Assembly (NCBI GenBank): GCA_963691655.1
Contig: CAVNUY010000008.1
Span: 186,001 to 250,000 of the forward strand
From: Toxonevra muliebris
Taxonomy: Eukaryota; Arthropoda; Insecta; Diptera; Pallopteridae
Length of the DNA: 64,000 nucleotides
Direction of reading: 5' to 3'
The stretch's first letter is position 1. Each line of letters opens with the position of its first letter. The notes beneath the pieces were generated by a model. The model made no database searches, had not been told where the DNA came from, and saw only the letters and a list, made by a program, of their open reading frames with translations. Below, piece after piece: positions 11,746 to 24,030 of this stretch. The translations under genes and the position numbers were made by a program.

Positions 11746-13240
11746 TTAATATCAATAAGTGTCAATAAGTTGTAAAAAAAAATTTTTTATGAGCTAAAAA
11801 TTTGGGAATCGTATTTTCTTATAGAATCTTACTAGTTTTCATATTTAGTTGCATATTATTGTAGTATTCTTTTTAGGTACATACAAATTTTTACAGCACC
11901 GGACTATTTTTTAAATAGAAGCGTTGCTGCCTAACTGGAAAGAGTTGATTTTAATTGAACAATTCAAAGGGAACTGTTCATCGGATTTACAGTTAGTTGC
12001 CGAAGAGTAAGAAATTCTTTCCATAAAATAAGCTGTGAGCAGCATTTCTGCTGCGTAATTCGTCATTGCGCATGGACAAAATGGACTTTTTTTAAAATTT
12101 TTTTTGCTCATTATTTTCGTTACACATGCCTTTACAAATATGCATTTCAAATTTAATTGTCTTTTTTTTAGTTTCCATGTTATAGCGATCTAAGTTTTTA
12201 AACTGATACTGCATAAAATAAGTTGTGTGTGTTTTTGCAATCCTCGACTTAAGGGTGTAGAGAATTAATAGATTTCCTTTGTGGTTTTTACCGTTACCGT
12301 CAACCGTAATCGAAACCAGCTTTGCAATAAGAGTGATTGCAGTTTCGTTCGAAGCCATTAGTCGAAACTACGCAATTTCGGCGCAGTGGGAATATAGTAC
12401 AATAGTATTTAATTTTTTTTAAATATATAAACAATTTTGTTATGCCAATAGGTTAAGCATTTTCCTTTTTGTATATCAAATTATTTTGTAAGAAACTTAT
12501 ATAACCATAAGTTTAATCAGAAACACATAAAGGGGAAAACCACATTCATTTCTTTTAGCGCTCGAGAATTGTTTCCTTGTTTCACTCAAACTATAATTAC
12601 TTGAGTTTTTAATATGACCCAAAATACTTATACTTATGATAAATTATTGTTAACATTAAACTAAATATACTAAAAGAAAAATGAATTTGATTTCTTCAAA
12701 TGTGGCGTCCGTGACGAATGGAATGGCCGATATGCCATTTTTATTCAATAAATACAAATTAGCTCTTTATACCTGCTGTGCTGATGGCATTCGACCATGT
12801 TAAAATGTTAAGTGATAAACTCAATACTAGAGTTCACTACAATATGTCATCGTTGGTATCACATAAAATAATACTTCCACATAATATTTTACAATAAACG
12901 TAAATAAAAACGGATAATTAAAATAATATAATACATGATAGTAGTGAACCTATGATTATATGTATACAAATACATACTTCAAAAACAAATAATTTATGAA
13001 CTAAAGGAAACTGTTATACAAATAACATTTCCTTTAGTTCCTTCAAATAAATTGAATATACATACATACATACATATATTTGTAGGTATGCACATATGGT
13101 AGTTATAAAGTCATTGACTCAATTGATAAAACAAATTCAAATAACGTCGCTTTTAAGATAACTTTAAATTCAGTACTAAGTCGGCAACAGGCGAACCAAC
13201 AAAATAAAAGTCTTGAAAGGCGCTTCCTTCGCATCCAACA

Positions 13241-13438
13241 ATGAATTTATTTTACTTGTTTTACAATCGTCATGCGATCAAATCCAAAGGACATATTCAG
13301 TTAAAAACCAATTTGATCAATAAAAACAGAGCAAACCGAATTTCCATTAATTCAAAATAATATATCATCAGCTGAGCATACGCGCAAGTTCAGTATATTA
13401 TTGAAGCACCAAAAATCCAATACGATTTCAGATATAAG
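13241..13438 (+). pseudogene. Decayed duplicate of the small hypothetical gene
   Basis: The same ATG context and first ~20 codons as at 7330 are present, followed by a ~40-bp deletion that shifts the frame. The donor site matching 7549 reads ATAAGT, so GT is lost. If the block A copy is a real gene, this one is its pseudogene. Confidence 0.35.
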
Positions 13439-14082
13439 TAACAAAAATACATATGCCAACAAGTAAATAAATGAATTTTCGATTTTGTATCAAATCACCT
13501 AAAAACTTCTATAAATAGCATGAATTTGTAATATTTTGCAATATGTAACCTCTTTAGATTTTTTTTAATTAAAAATGGAAATTTAATGCTGTGTTTTGAA
13601 TTTCAATTTGAATAATACAATTGGCTTTATGATAGCTAAAATATATATTTTTTTAGTATTGCATCTTTATTTGCAACCTATCTACTGCCGATAATAAGAA
13701 AATTAAATAATTTGACAATGGTTGCATTCATAAGACTCACCGGAGGCTCAACATGTGAGAGTAAATTCGCTTCTGCTACGTATATATATTTTGTGTCTTC
13801 TGAATGGCATGATTTGCCAAATTTTTAAGAAACAGCTGTTTTATTTTTTGAGAAACAAAAAAAGTGAAAAAATTCGAATTTTATCAAGACAAAAATAATG
13901 AAAGATATCTATTATTAAATACACTCGTCAATTGTATATTGAATTGAAACTGTATCTTCGGCAGACATCATGTATATTCTTATATATATATTTTTTTTAA
14001 CTATAAGCCAGAAACCTGCGACGTGCTTACAGTCAACTTCGCGTCGCCACTTTGTTTTTACTTGCTACCGGCCGTAATTTAT

Positions 14083-15042
14083 CGGCGAAGCTATACCCAC
14101 TGTACAACTGAACGACATACTACATATTATGAATTGAATAACATTAAACAGGTAAATTTGCTTATAATACGATTGTTTAAAATATCATATTCAGGTATTT
14201 TTACATCAGCTGCCGAAACAAGAAAATATAAATATACCAGCCACCGTCTAAAAATCTCCAAACCGCCGATAAATAAAAATAGACGGCGCTGGTCTTTTGA
14301 GACAACAAATGAACAGAAATATAATATGATGGGAAAAAATGGCGTCAAAATGCCAACAGCTCTGCGGAGCAGAAATTCACAACAACCCACGGAATAGAGT
14401 AGAGCACGAGCACACCGAGCACGCTGTGACAACTCTGATTTAATTTTAAAACACATAGAGCACAAACTGTCAGATAACCTATTTATATCTAAGTTTATTT
14501 TTCAACAAAGTTTTTTTCAATCGTTTTGATTTTTTTGTGCAAAATGAATAAATTAATTATCCTGAGCCCTTGTTCGTCATTTCAAATTGTTGCGTACTGT
14601 TTCAAGTTTTCGTGCTCTGTCTGCTCAGTCAATTTCTTCTGAGCACGCTCTGATCGCGTTCTGATCACAAAAAGAAACACAATTACGTTTGCTCTAAGTA
14701 CTCAGAGCTAAAAAGAAACACGATTACGTTTTTTGACAATTCGTGCTCTGCTCAGAGCTAATAAAGAAAAACGCCTATTGTGATTAAACACAATGTGAAG
14801 TTGTCGCTATCGCTGTGATTGAAGCGCAAAACTAAAACTTTTCAACTTTGTCAAGCTTCAAGCATAACTACTAATTGTCAAAATAAAAAGTGGACGAATG
14901 CACTGAATTATTTATAGAACTTGCAAAAGAATTTAAGCACTTTGATTGCAAAAATGAAACGTTTAGTGGTAGTGGAAATCAAAACCAACTACCACTAAAC
15001 CAGTGGAAATTATTCCCCACTACCACTAAACGTTTAGTAATA
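14083..15042. mobile_element. ~960-bp insertion unique to block A'
   Basis: Block A reads AATTTAT directly into GAGAGAGAGCTC (about 8200-8220), while block A' has ~960 bp between the same sequences. The insert is non-coding apart from chance frames. It has repeated GAGCACG and CTCAGAGCTAA words followed by AAGAAACACGATTACG at 14400-14770. Near its right end is a strong inverted repeat (14957-15035). It is probably a non-autonomous element. Terminal repeats and target duplication were not resolved. Confidence 0.5.
14957..15035. repeat. 19-bp perfect inverted repeat (hairpin)
   Basis: The left arm AAACGTTTAGTGGTAGTGG (14957-14975) and right arm CCACTACCACTAAACGTTT (15017-15035) are exact reverse complements with a 41-nt loop. 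Inside the loop lies a further ACTACCACTAAAC copy. Confidence 0.85.
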
Positions 15043-15715
15043 AGGAGAGAGAGAGCTCAATTGGCGACTAGTGAAAATTGTGTTGCACTAAGTTGAACTA
15101 GTACAATATAGATTGTCATCCCAAAGCCTTATATAAATTTTTACAGAATTAGAGTAATAAACCTCCCTCTTGTCTGAACCCTTTAAACCCAGAAAGTACA
15201 ATATTTAAAATTATGAAAACAACATTAAATTTGTGTGTTTTGCACTTCAGTATTTCGTCACCTAAAATCCAAAAAGTAGTAACTACACATTTTATTTCTT
15301 TACAGGATCAAATTCCTAAAATTGTGAATTCGGACTTGTAAATCAAGTGCTTTTAATGACAAATTTGTCAATATTGGTTTCTCCAAACAGGATTTGCAGT
15401 TGTAGTTTACAAGTAACAGTAGTTTTTTGTTTCACCAAACAGACGACCAATCACAAATTTGTAACATTTATAAGAATTTCTTATAAAAAAACAAATCGCC
15501 TGTAAATTTGCTAAAATTGTTTATTTTTCGCATTTCGTCATACTTGTAGCAAACTGTTATATTTACAGACATAATTTTAAAAAAAATTTACATTAATGAA
15601 CATGTCTACCAAATTTTAAAATTATTTTATTTTTCTTTATATATAAAAAAAAAAATATTTAAAAAAAAATTTATTTTGAAACTTTTTTGGTAGAAATACG
15701 CCTAAATCAAAGTAG

Positions 15716-16196
15716 CTGCTTTTTATACTTGTAATCTACAAGTGCTCTCTTACAATTTTTGTTGCCTCTTATTACAAATTTATGCTTCGACATAAAAACA
15801 GAAACCACTGAGCCGAGCATAGAGTAGCCAGACGTACTGATTTAGTCAGTACATGTACTGATTTTCTTGTTTTTTTTTTAAAGTACTGATTTTAAAATTC
15901 TGAAGTACGCAAACCTAGCTATATTTGGATTTTGCATTATTTTAGTACTAAGTTTTGTAATCTTAATAACATTTTTGTTCTTTTTATTAAATTTTCATCT
16001 ATTTTGAATTCTTTTAATGAAAACTAGACAGAAATATATGATACGTAAAATTCACAACTGTAGAAAATATATAAATTTTTTTCGATTCCACTGGAAGAAC
16101 TTTCAGTTTATTGTTCACTTTTTAAAGGAAGGAAATAAACAGACTTGCCTTAATGAGTTTATAAAGTGAGCTTATAATCAGAAGTAAAAATCTATA
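15716..16196. other. AT-rich spacer
   Basis: No gene or repeat is recognised. The first ~90 bp contain ACTTGTAATCTACAAGTG, an imperfect palindrome akin to the ACTTGTAAATCACAAGTG at ~8497. TGTACTGATTT-like words repeat near 15840-15890. Confidence 0.5.
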
Positions 16197-17461
16197 CAGG
16201 ATGACAATCGTAAAGTGACGCACACATTTCAGCAGTTATTTTTAAAAGGACGTACTTCCATTAAGTACAATTAAGTGTTAACATTGCTGAATATATAAGC
16301 ATTCATTTGAACCCCACCTCATTCAATATAACCTCCTTTAGCCTGCACACATGCCTTCAATCGATCCGGAAATCGCAGGACTGTTCGCCGCAGGACTTCC
16401 TGATCAATTTCAGTCCAGGCTTTCTCTCATGAATTTGTCAGCGACTCCAGACTGTGGTGCTGAGATGCACAAGCCTTACTCTCTAAAATACTCCAAATAG
16501 AGTAGTCCATTGGATTCAAGTCTGGGGAGTATGGTGGCCATTCTTGAGATGTTATGAATCCAGAAAAATTGTCTTTTATCCATGTTTGCGTTAATTTTGC
16601 CATATGGGGAGGTGCAGAATCTTGCTGGAAAGTCCAGTTTTCATTTCCAAATGTATCTTGGGCCCAGGGAAGAACATGTTCATTTAAAATGCTCCGATAA
16701 ACAACCTGGTCAATTTTAACACCCTCTTCAACGAATATTAGAGGGGTTCTGGCATTAGCGGAAACTCCAGCCCATACCATAACGGAAGCTGGCTTTTGAA
16801 CTCGGCCAACAGTCCTATTTTGTTGCGATGATGATGTTAGCCACATTCGGTCATTTTGCGCATTGAAATGTTGTTCAACCATGAAAATTTTTTCATCTGT
16901 AAACAAGATATTTTCAACAATTTTTAAAACGGAGGAGCGTAGCAACGCCTTGCATCTTTGCAGTCGCAAATCTTTCTTTTTTTGTGTCAGATCTTGAGCT
17001 TTTCGGAGCTTGTACGGCTTAAGATTAAGCTTTGATTTTGCAATGATTCGCACTGTTTCACGGTTTACTCCCACTTCCTTAACGATTTTTCTCATTGAGC
17101 GCCTTGGATTTCGCTTGATTCGTTTACGAATTTTTTCTGTTAAACCAGTAGTGGCAACTGTTAAAAATTTTCCCCGGTCTCTATCTCCAAAACCCCCAGT
17201 TTCATTAAATCGAATAATAGCTCGGTCTACCGTACGCCTTGACAAATTTAAAGCCTTTGCAATTTGACGGCTACTATAATTTGCCAAATGAAATTTCATA
17301 ATTTCACGACGAATATTTTCCTTGTCCATTTTTATGGAAATTTCAAAATGTAATAACAAAAATTCAAATGAAATTAAAAGCAAAGCCAATGATGAATGAA
17401 TTTGCTTTGAATTTCATCAGTTGATCTGGAAATGGTTGTACGTCAATGAACTCAATATTTG
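16197..17461 (-). mobile_element. Near-complete mariner-type element (DD37D)
   Basis: A ~1.27-kb unit is flanked by TA at both ends (16195-16196 and 17462-17463), with imperfect terminal inverted repeats best seen as TGACGCACACATTTC on the left against TGACGTACAACCATTTCC read inward from the right. It contains one transposase frame on -. Size and layout are those of a Tc1/mariner element. Exact ends are by eye. Confidence 0.7.
16319..17329 (-). pseudogene. DD37D mariner (maT-like) transposase, one stop codon
   Basis: From the ATG at 17329 a single frame runs 336 codons to TGA 16321-16319, interrupted only by an in-frame TGA at 16429-16427. An N-terminal helix-turn-helix (YSSRQIAKALNLSRRTVDRA) and second DNA-binding region precede the catalytic core. 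Catalytic Asp residues sit in FTDEKIF, FQQDSAPPH and SPDLNPMDYSIW. Counting residues, 37 lie between the second and third Asp, which defines DD37D, the maT-like group. Expected length is about 340 residues, so this copy is essentially full length. The protein would bind the inverted repeats and cut at TA. One substitution separates it from an open frame, so it is either a young pseudogene or a sequence error. Confidence 0.85.
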
Positions 17462-17682
17462 TAGGGTTTTTTTCTTGTTTTTTGTACCAAAGCGCACCCT
17501 AGCGGGCGTTATTTGTAAAAATAGAATGCAGATTCAGATTTCTCGTACCTGAAAACCCCCAGAAAGACCTTTTAATACTAAAAATATTTGCATTTAAATG
17601 GTACTACTCCGACGTGACTATAGCAGGAACTTCAAAATGAAAAAAATCGCCAAACCTGGGAAAACTGAGAAAATACTTTTCT
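17462..17682. other. Spacer
   Basis: Nothing recognised. Confidence 0.5.
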
Positions 17683-18098
17683 ATATACAACCCAAGCTTT
17701 CAGAAAAACGTAGTTTTATCAATTCCCCAGAAAAAAAAAACCGAAACTCTACAGTGTTATAAGTAGTTGGATGCAAAATATACCCTGCGCAAGTGACGGA
17801 GGATTAAGAGCCCTACAATGTGATATTGGAAGATTGGCATTGTTTGATTTTACAATAGATTCTAGAGGACGCCACCATACAAAATATTTTTTAAAACTCA
17901 TTGTTTTTGTAGTTTTTCTTCCATAAAATATTGTAAATTGTTATTTAAAAATAGGGGGACTTACGTTGATTTTTTTGTCATATACATACAACCCAAGCTT
18001 TCAAAAAAACTTAGTTTTATCAATTCCCCAGAAAAAACCCAAAATGCTCTACAGTGTTATAAGTAGTGGGGTGCAATGTGCACAATGTGATATTGGGA
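17683..18098. repeat. Pair of ~100-bp direct repeats
   Basis: Units near 17683-17835 and 17981-18098 both contain ACAACCCAAGCTTTCA, TAGTTTTATCAATTCCCCAG, CTACAGTGTTATAAGTAG and AATGTGATATTGG in the same order, about 298 bp apart. This may be an incomplete satellite-like array or a duplicated element segment. The surrounding DNA to 18750 is AT-rich with no gene. Confidence 0.7.
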
Positions 18099-18752
18099 AA
18101 CTGGTTTACATGAAATGTAGGCCTTGGAGTCTATTTTCATGACCATGTAAAAAAAATTGGTTTCATTGGATATTTTCGATATATTTGCAAAAATATGCGT
18201 ACGACTGTAACATTAACGGCCATGTATACATATAAATATTTTAGAGTTGTTAAATTTTTTTAACTTTATCGTCTATAAGACAAAGTTATTCAACAAAAAA
18301 TATTGAACAACTTTGCTGGAGAAAGTACAGAATAAGGGGAGATAATTTCGTGATACAGGGAATATCGTGATATTTCTTAGATTCGCATTTTCTCAACCTA
18401 TTTAGTCAAACGCATCGGCATTTTGTAGGAAAAAACAAAAATACTTAAGTGGAAGTTTAAGTAAAGAAAGTTGTGATATTTTATAGTGCGGACGCACGAG
18501 ACGGTATTTCACGCAAATGTAGCATTTCGCCATACAAAAACTGTCAAATGAAATTCTGAATTTCAGAAGGGTTTCAACAAACTAGTAACCTTCAAACACA
18601 AGATTGTAAAAACAGGAAAAATAAAAGATCTATTCAATTTTTTTTGACATTTTGGATTTCGATTTTATAGCAGCATAATATTTATTAAGTGAAAAAATAA
18701 AATAATGGAGTAGGAGAGCAACTCATTGCCATTCCTCAATTATAATTCCTAC

Positions 18753-19157
18753 TGTGACGACATAAAATTATCAGTAATTTTAATCGCATAACCCTAAACC
18801 ACTAGCACATATATGCCGTTAAATTATATATTAACATTTATATTTAATTAATTATAATATATATATTTCATAGAACGGAAATAATACGGTACAACAAGAA
18901 GAAATTGATATAAAAGGACATGCATCGCACAGAAGAAGACACTCAGACTTAGATCGTGGTCTAAGATAGTAACTTGGTGGTTTTATTGTCCTCTATTCGC
19001 TAACCAACCGATGCGTCTGCACGGTAGGCTAGTACAAAAGAGTCGTTAGTTTATATCAGCAGAGCGTCCGCATGCTAGGTTCTTCATAAGACATTATTCA
19101 TTCGTGAGGTATTAATTGGATCTTGGCGTAAGTCCTTACGTCAAGATTAAGTTTCCA
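18753..19157 (+). repeat. 5' LTR of the 18.75-kb gypsy element
   Basis: It matches 21787-22191 almost base for base and begins TGTGACGACATAAAATTATC. It contains a long AT-only block and an AGTCCTTACGTCAAGATTAA 3' part. About 320 bp of leader follow before the Gag frame. Confidence 0.85.
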
Positions 19158-19487
19158 CTGAGGTATTAATCGGCATCAGGGGGTCGTATCCACGTACCCT
19201 GGTGTAGTGAACACACGTAGTTGCCACGGACCATACAACAAACGACAATCACCTAACCATCGTATCACGAACACACACAAAGGAAACATACGAATGCAAA
19301 CCGAGCGCCAACGAAGTCAAACGAACGTCCGAGAAGGACGATTGAGGGGCTACAAGGAACATACAAAGACTGTACGAGGTACCAAGAATAAAAATTAATC
19401 AAGTGTATTTAAAACCAATCGTGAAGAAAATAAAGAAACAAGTGAACTAAGAAAATCGAAACGAACTATCGTGAATGGTCAATCAAC

Positions 19488-21059
19488 TACGATGGCGGAC
19501 GAGATCCCATCGCGTTCCTAGAACAAATTGAAGAGCTCGCTGAAGTTTATGCAGTATCGATGGATACATTACCTCGAACGATGCCTATGTTATTACGAGA
19601 AAAGGCCTTGATGTGGTACCGAAACAATAACTAACACTGGAGTCAATGGGCTACATTTAAACTAGACTTCTTGTCTTTCTTCCTGCCAACACGTTACTTT
19701 GAACGTCTAGAAGACGAAATCCGACAGCGACACCAAAAGTCTCGGGAGAAGTTTAAAGATTACGTGATAGTGCTTCAAAACCTCATGCGTCATGCCGAAT
19801 ACACAGAACAGCAGAAACTAGAGAGAATATTCAGAAACTGTTCAACTGGGTATCAACTATACATAAAACGTAAGGACTTCGAGACCCCCAAAGAACTTAT
19901 GGCTTTGGCCGAAGACTACGAAGTAATTAACGAAGTGCAAAGACGACATCACGAACCACCTTAGCGTAGCATTGAAGACCAGAGGCACACAGAGACGTCA
20001 GCAAGGTTCGCACACAACAATCCAAGAACTTACAATAACCGCGCACAAAGGCATGAAAACCATACACATAACTATAGCACACAAGCGCTCAAGCATTCAA
20101 CAGAAAACGAAGACAATCATCCATATGCAGTGATCTGGCAATTACGTGTAGAAAGTGGTCACCGAACTAAGTCAATTAACCCTAAAACAGCATGTAGACG
20201 ATGCGGGAATGACGGTCACGTGGCACAATACTGCAGAATGACGAGAATACTCTTCTGTTGGGATTGTGGTCGGCGTGATATAAAAACGATACAGTGTTGT
20301 AAACAACCAGCAAGGGAAGAATATCAACCCCGACAACGTAAGAAGATAATACAGCCTTCAATGGTCAAAACAAATAGCACAAGTCCAATCCGTTGTGATA
20401 ACGAGCGAATCATTGCTATGGTCACCTTGGGCAATAAACCAACAGAAGCAACAATAGACACAGGAGCAACTATGAATTTTGTGAGCCAGTTTCTGGCCAA
20501 TCAGCTGTCCAGATATGGGCACATTACAATAAAGCATGCCAAGGTGCGAATGGCAGATGGTTCAACAAAGATAGTACAACAGACACTGAGCATCAATATA
20601 GTGATGGATAACAGCCACTGTAAAATATCGTTATTCATCTTACCAAATATCATCGATAAATTGATTTTTGGCATGGATTTTCTGATGAGGATCAATGCAA
20701 AGGTAGAGCTTGGCGGACATCAACTCACTCTTCAGTCTAGCAGCAACAAAACACATTTTAACAACGCGTGCACTATAGCGCGTAAAGTACAGCTGAAGCA
20801 AACACAGAAGAAAATGCAGAACGAAGTCGCAGACCTTCATCTACGACAACAGAACACACCAAAATCACCTACGAAACCAAAAGATGATCACGCAGCAACA
20901 AAAATCTGTGTCCCTAGATCTCAGCGGATCAAGATTTTGAATGAGAACCACGATAGAGGTCATGTTCCGGTAAAACAAACCATTGCTCGCATTGTTCACC
21001 GATACTATTGGCCTGGTATGTATCACGAAATTCGAGCATACGTACGTACAACAATGTAA
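19488..21059 (+). pseudogene. Gag - protease - integrase(N-term) fusion frame
   Basis: One frame with in-frame stops at 19633-19635 (TAA) and 19962-19964 (TAG) runs to TAA/TGT near 21059. Order: Gag core (ALMWYRNN, then PTRYFERLEDEIRQRHQKSR), a CCHC knuckle CRRCGNDGHVAQYC near 20190 and a Cys-rich degenerate second knuckle, retropepsin ATIDTGATMNFVS near 20450 with FGMDFLMRINA near 20670, then an integrase HHCC-type start (NENHDRGHVPVKQTIARI then YYWPGMY) near 20940. Between protease and integrase a normal Pol would carry about 600 residues of RT and RNase H, which are absent. After 21059 the integrase core is also missing. The frame through the deletion junction stays open. A Gag and protease product could still be made if the stops were absent. 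Confidence 0.8.
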
Positions 21060-21786
21060 ATGTCAATCAAGAAAACACACCCACCACATGCCAAGTAATA
21101 GAGCACACCCAGACAACTCCAAACATATCAAACACCATATAAAAGATTAATCACCATGAAGAAGACGCCTACAAATGGTCATCAAATCTGAAGCGTTGGA
21201 AATTAGAGCGATCGAACCACAGGACATCAATTACAGCCACATCAAATCTACATTAAACTGCTATCAAACTAAAGAATAACGTCTGAAGTGCAAATACAAA
21301 CAATAGAGATCATCAGAAATACCGATAACATAAATATCATCGATATTTGTTACCATCAAACCAACATCAAACTAGCATCAATACATCAATATCACCATAA
21401 TGTCTCAAACAGAAGTAGCAATATAACCAACATCCGCCAAAACAGCAAAATATTTCGTCAAAAATAATGCCTCACCCTGTACCAGTCAGAAGAACTAAAT
21501 ATTAGCAACGGGAAAGTGAAAAAAAAAATATATACATATATACATTACTAAAGAGAAGAAAATAATGTGCCGCAAACCATTGAACAACAGAGCAGAAAAA
21601 AGAGAAATAATATAGATGTATTAAACCAAAAGAGGATCAACGAATTAAAATATGTAAAATCCAAGTATAAGAAATGAGCAGATGCAAGTACCGGTGCACA
21701 CGTACAGTAAACCCTCGCAAAAGAAGACTCACGTATATTGAAACAATGAAGCAATGATTTTTTACTTATTCGAAGTAAGGGGGGAG
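21060..21786. other. Non-coding 3' internal part of the gypsy element
   Basis: This is A-rich sequence with many ATCAAA/CATCAA words and no coding signal. It ends in the polypurine tract before the 3' LTR. It may be degenerate pol, but no integrase motifs are visible. Confidence 0.5.
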
Positions 21787-22191
21787 TGTGATGACATAAA
21801 ATTATCAGTAATTTTAATCGCACAACCCTAAACCACTAGCACATATATGCCGTTAAATTATATATTAACATTTATATTTAATTAATTATAATATATATAT
21901 TTCATAGAACGGAAATAATACGGTACAACAAGAAGAAATTGATATAAAAGGACATGCATCGCACAGAAGAAGACACTCAGACTTAGATCGTGGTCTAAGA
22001 TAGTAACTTGGTGGTTTTATTGTCCTCTATTCGCTAACCAACCGATGCGTCTGCACGGTAGGCTAGTACAAAAGAGTCGTTAGTTTATATCAGCAGAGCG
22101 TCCGCATGCTAGGTTCTTCATAAGATATTATTCATTCGTGAGGTATTAATTGGATCTTGGCGTAAGTCCTTACGTCAAGATTAAGTTTCCA
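21787..22191 (+). repeat. 3' LTR of the 18.75-kb gypsy element
   Basis: Partner of 18753-19157. Visible differences include GATGACA for GACGACA, CGCACAACCC for CGCATAACCC and AAGATATT for AAGACATT. Confidence 0.85.
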
Positions 22192-22871
22192 CTAAAATAT
22201 AAGTTACCCAACTAAAATAGAACGCAGCGTACTGTCAGTTTTTTCGCAGTCAAACATGTATAAATTATCAACTGTCTCAGTCTCTTTGCACAATGTCAAA
22301 ATATAAATAGGTTTGCGTAAGAACGCTGCGTGTTTCAGTCGGCTCCACACAAAATGTATGGGCATGAGCAATTTTGACACAAATTTTACGCATTACACAC
22401 TTGTTTCGATTGGGCTGTTAAAACATTTCTTTAAGTTATTTTAATGTTGGCGGGGTCAAAGTCAGACCAATAGCTAAGTATACTTTATTCGGCAAAGTTA
22501 CTTCAAATTTCACCTAGAATAACTTTAACGCATAGCCGATATAAATATATATAAAATACAATAGCCCTATTCACGATATAGTACAAATAGTGTTGATTTG
22601 ATACCTGTATCTTTTAATGAGACAAATTACACTACTCAACACGCACCTCATATATCATTTCTCTGATCACGATGTCGTACTCAGTTTTTCGCCTTTACGC
22701 TATGTTTTTGAGATATTTCCATTTGAAACATATAGAAATAACGTATGAGCTGCCTGACGTAAAATAAAAGCTGCAATTTTGAGTAGTGTTAACTGATATG
22801 GTATTTATTATGTTTAGATACAAATGTCTAGAAAATTTATGATAGGAAAACTAATCAACAAACTGTTTAGC
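22192..22871. other. Spacer without recognised features
   Basis: AT-rich; no gene or clear repeat seen. Confidence 0.5.
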
Positions 22872-23200
22872 ACACAAAGGGACCACAGGTATTTCGATAC
22901 GTGCCGTAATTGAGTGATCTGATGGAAGTGTGGTTTATCATCTCCACGTGGTAACGGCCGAAAACAGTTGCATATTTGATTGCTGATATGTGACTGGCTA
23001 AGATAGTCCAAGCGGAGGGAGCATACCCTCTTATACAACGCCTTCCCTAATCCAAGGTGTTATGCGACCCGTGTCGTCGCAGTCATTATGGTGGATACGC
23101 TTCCGATAGTTTTCCAGGGTTAAAAATTAGGCTGTCTTTTTACGGCCGCCTCAGAAAGTAACAATGGCCTTACCCTGGTATGGGGTGCTGCCACGGTCAA
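22872..23200 (+). repeat. Dispersed repeat, copy 1 (also at 44520-44900)
   Basis: It shares with 44520-44900, in the same orientation, GTATTTCGATACGT, AATTGAGTGATCTGATGGAAG, GTGACTGGCTAAGATAGTCCA, TATACAACGCCTT and AATCCAAGGTGTTATGCGA. The second copy has a ~45-bp extra segment. The sequence has no open frame, and I do not recognise the family. The relatively GC-rich text resembles a LINE untranslated region, which is inference. Confidence 0.75.
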
Positions 23201-23209
23201 AAAGTAATA

Positions 23210-23640
23210 AAAAAGTAGTACAAAAATAGTTAAACGTAGTAGTACAAAAATAGTAAAAATGGAGTAGAAAGAGTGGTAGAAGTAATAATGGTACAAAATA
23301 AAAAAAAATTGTAGAAAAAATGTAGTAAAAAAGAAGTAGAAAAAAAGTAGTAAAAAATATTAGTTGAAAAAGTAGTAGAAAATAATAAAAATTTTAGAAA
23401 AAAGAAGGCAAAACTAATAGAAAATAGTAGTAGAAATAGTAGAAAGTAGCGGTACAAAATAAAATAAAATTGTAGAAAAATGTTTTAAAAAAGTACTAGA
23501 AAAAAGTAGTCAAATAGTAGTAGAAAATATTAGTTGAAAAAGTAGTAAAAAATAAGAAAAAATTGTAGAAAAAAGAAGGCTAAAATTAATAGAAAATAGT
23601 AGTAGAGTTAGTAGTAGAAATAGTAGTAGAAAATGAAAAA
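23210..23640. repeat. AG/AT low-complexity array (GTAGTAGAAAA-type)
   Basis: Irregular repeats of AGTAGTAGAAAA-like words. A higher-order ~170-bp unit (about 23287-23450 and 23450-23620) recurs, with shared GGTACAAAATAAAA, AATATTAGTTGAAAAAGTAGTA and AGAAAAAAGAAGGC blocks. The minus strand has a Phe-rich chance frame. Confidence 0.8.
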
Positions 23641-23736
23641 GGATCATGGTTCCACTAATTCAACAAACTGAAACAATCTGAATTTTAGTACCGTACCATA
23701 AATGGCTCCTATGATATGTATCAAATAATGGAAATT

Positions 23737-24030
23737 CAGGTTATATGGAAGGTGCCACACCCCCTTTGTCAATCCCACCTATATTTTTGTTGTAGCATGG
23801 CATTGTCAATGCTCGTTATTGTACCAAATTTCTATACATGGTTCTTGAGATATACCCAACAAACCATTAGGGTTGTATGGGAGGTGCCACGCCCACTTTA
23901 CTAAAAGCCATTATGAATAGTTATGATCCATCCTACCGCCTAAGAAAATATATTTTGGAAATGTGACTTCAATCGGTCCAGTCGTTCAGAAGTTACACCA
24001 TGACATACACTCAAAACTCTACGATTATAT
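23737..24030. repeat. Degenerate dispersed repeat with internal direct duplication
   Basis: TATGGAAGGTGCCACACCCC (23743-) recurs as TATGGGAGGTGCCACGCCCA (~23877-). The right part (CAGTCGTTCAGAAGTTACAC, then CATACACTCAAAA and a TATATATA run) resembles ends of dispersed non-coding repeats common in fly genomes. The family is not identified. Confidence 0.45.

Larger units (their letters stand above)
11848..15715. repeat. Block A', second copy of the direct duplication
   Basis: This is the partner of 4093-8945. It lacks the 1.76-kb SINE/Tc1 insertion and the ~140-bp segment, but holds an extra ~960 bp at 14083-15042. Many point differences and short indels show that the copies are not recent. 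Confidence 0.8.
18753..22191 (+). mobile_element. Short Ty3/gypsy-type LTR element, internally deleted
   Basis: Two ~405-bp LTRs (18753-19157 and 21787-22191), starting TGTGA and ending TTTCCA, enclose ~2.6 kb. A polypurine tract (AAGGGGGGAG) lies directly before the 3' LTR. The flanks CTAC and CTAA give at best an imperfect 4-bp target duplication. The LTRs differ at only a few sites by eye, so insertion is recent. The coding part has Gag, a protease and the start of an integrase but no reverse transcriptase or RNase H, so the copy must have moved using proteins from a relative. Confidence 0.8.

Noticed and set aside
14023..14397. 124-codon + frame
   Set aside because: It spans the junction between block A' and its private insertion, so it cannot be an ancient gene; no motif.
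23230..23457. Phe-rich 75-codon minus frame
   Set aside because: Translation of the AG-rich low-complexity array.
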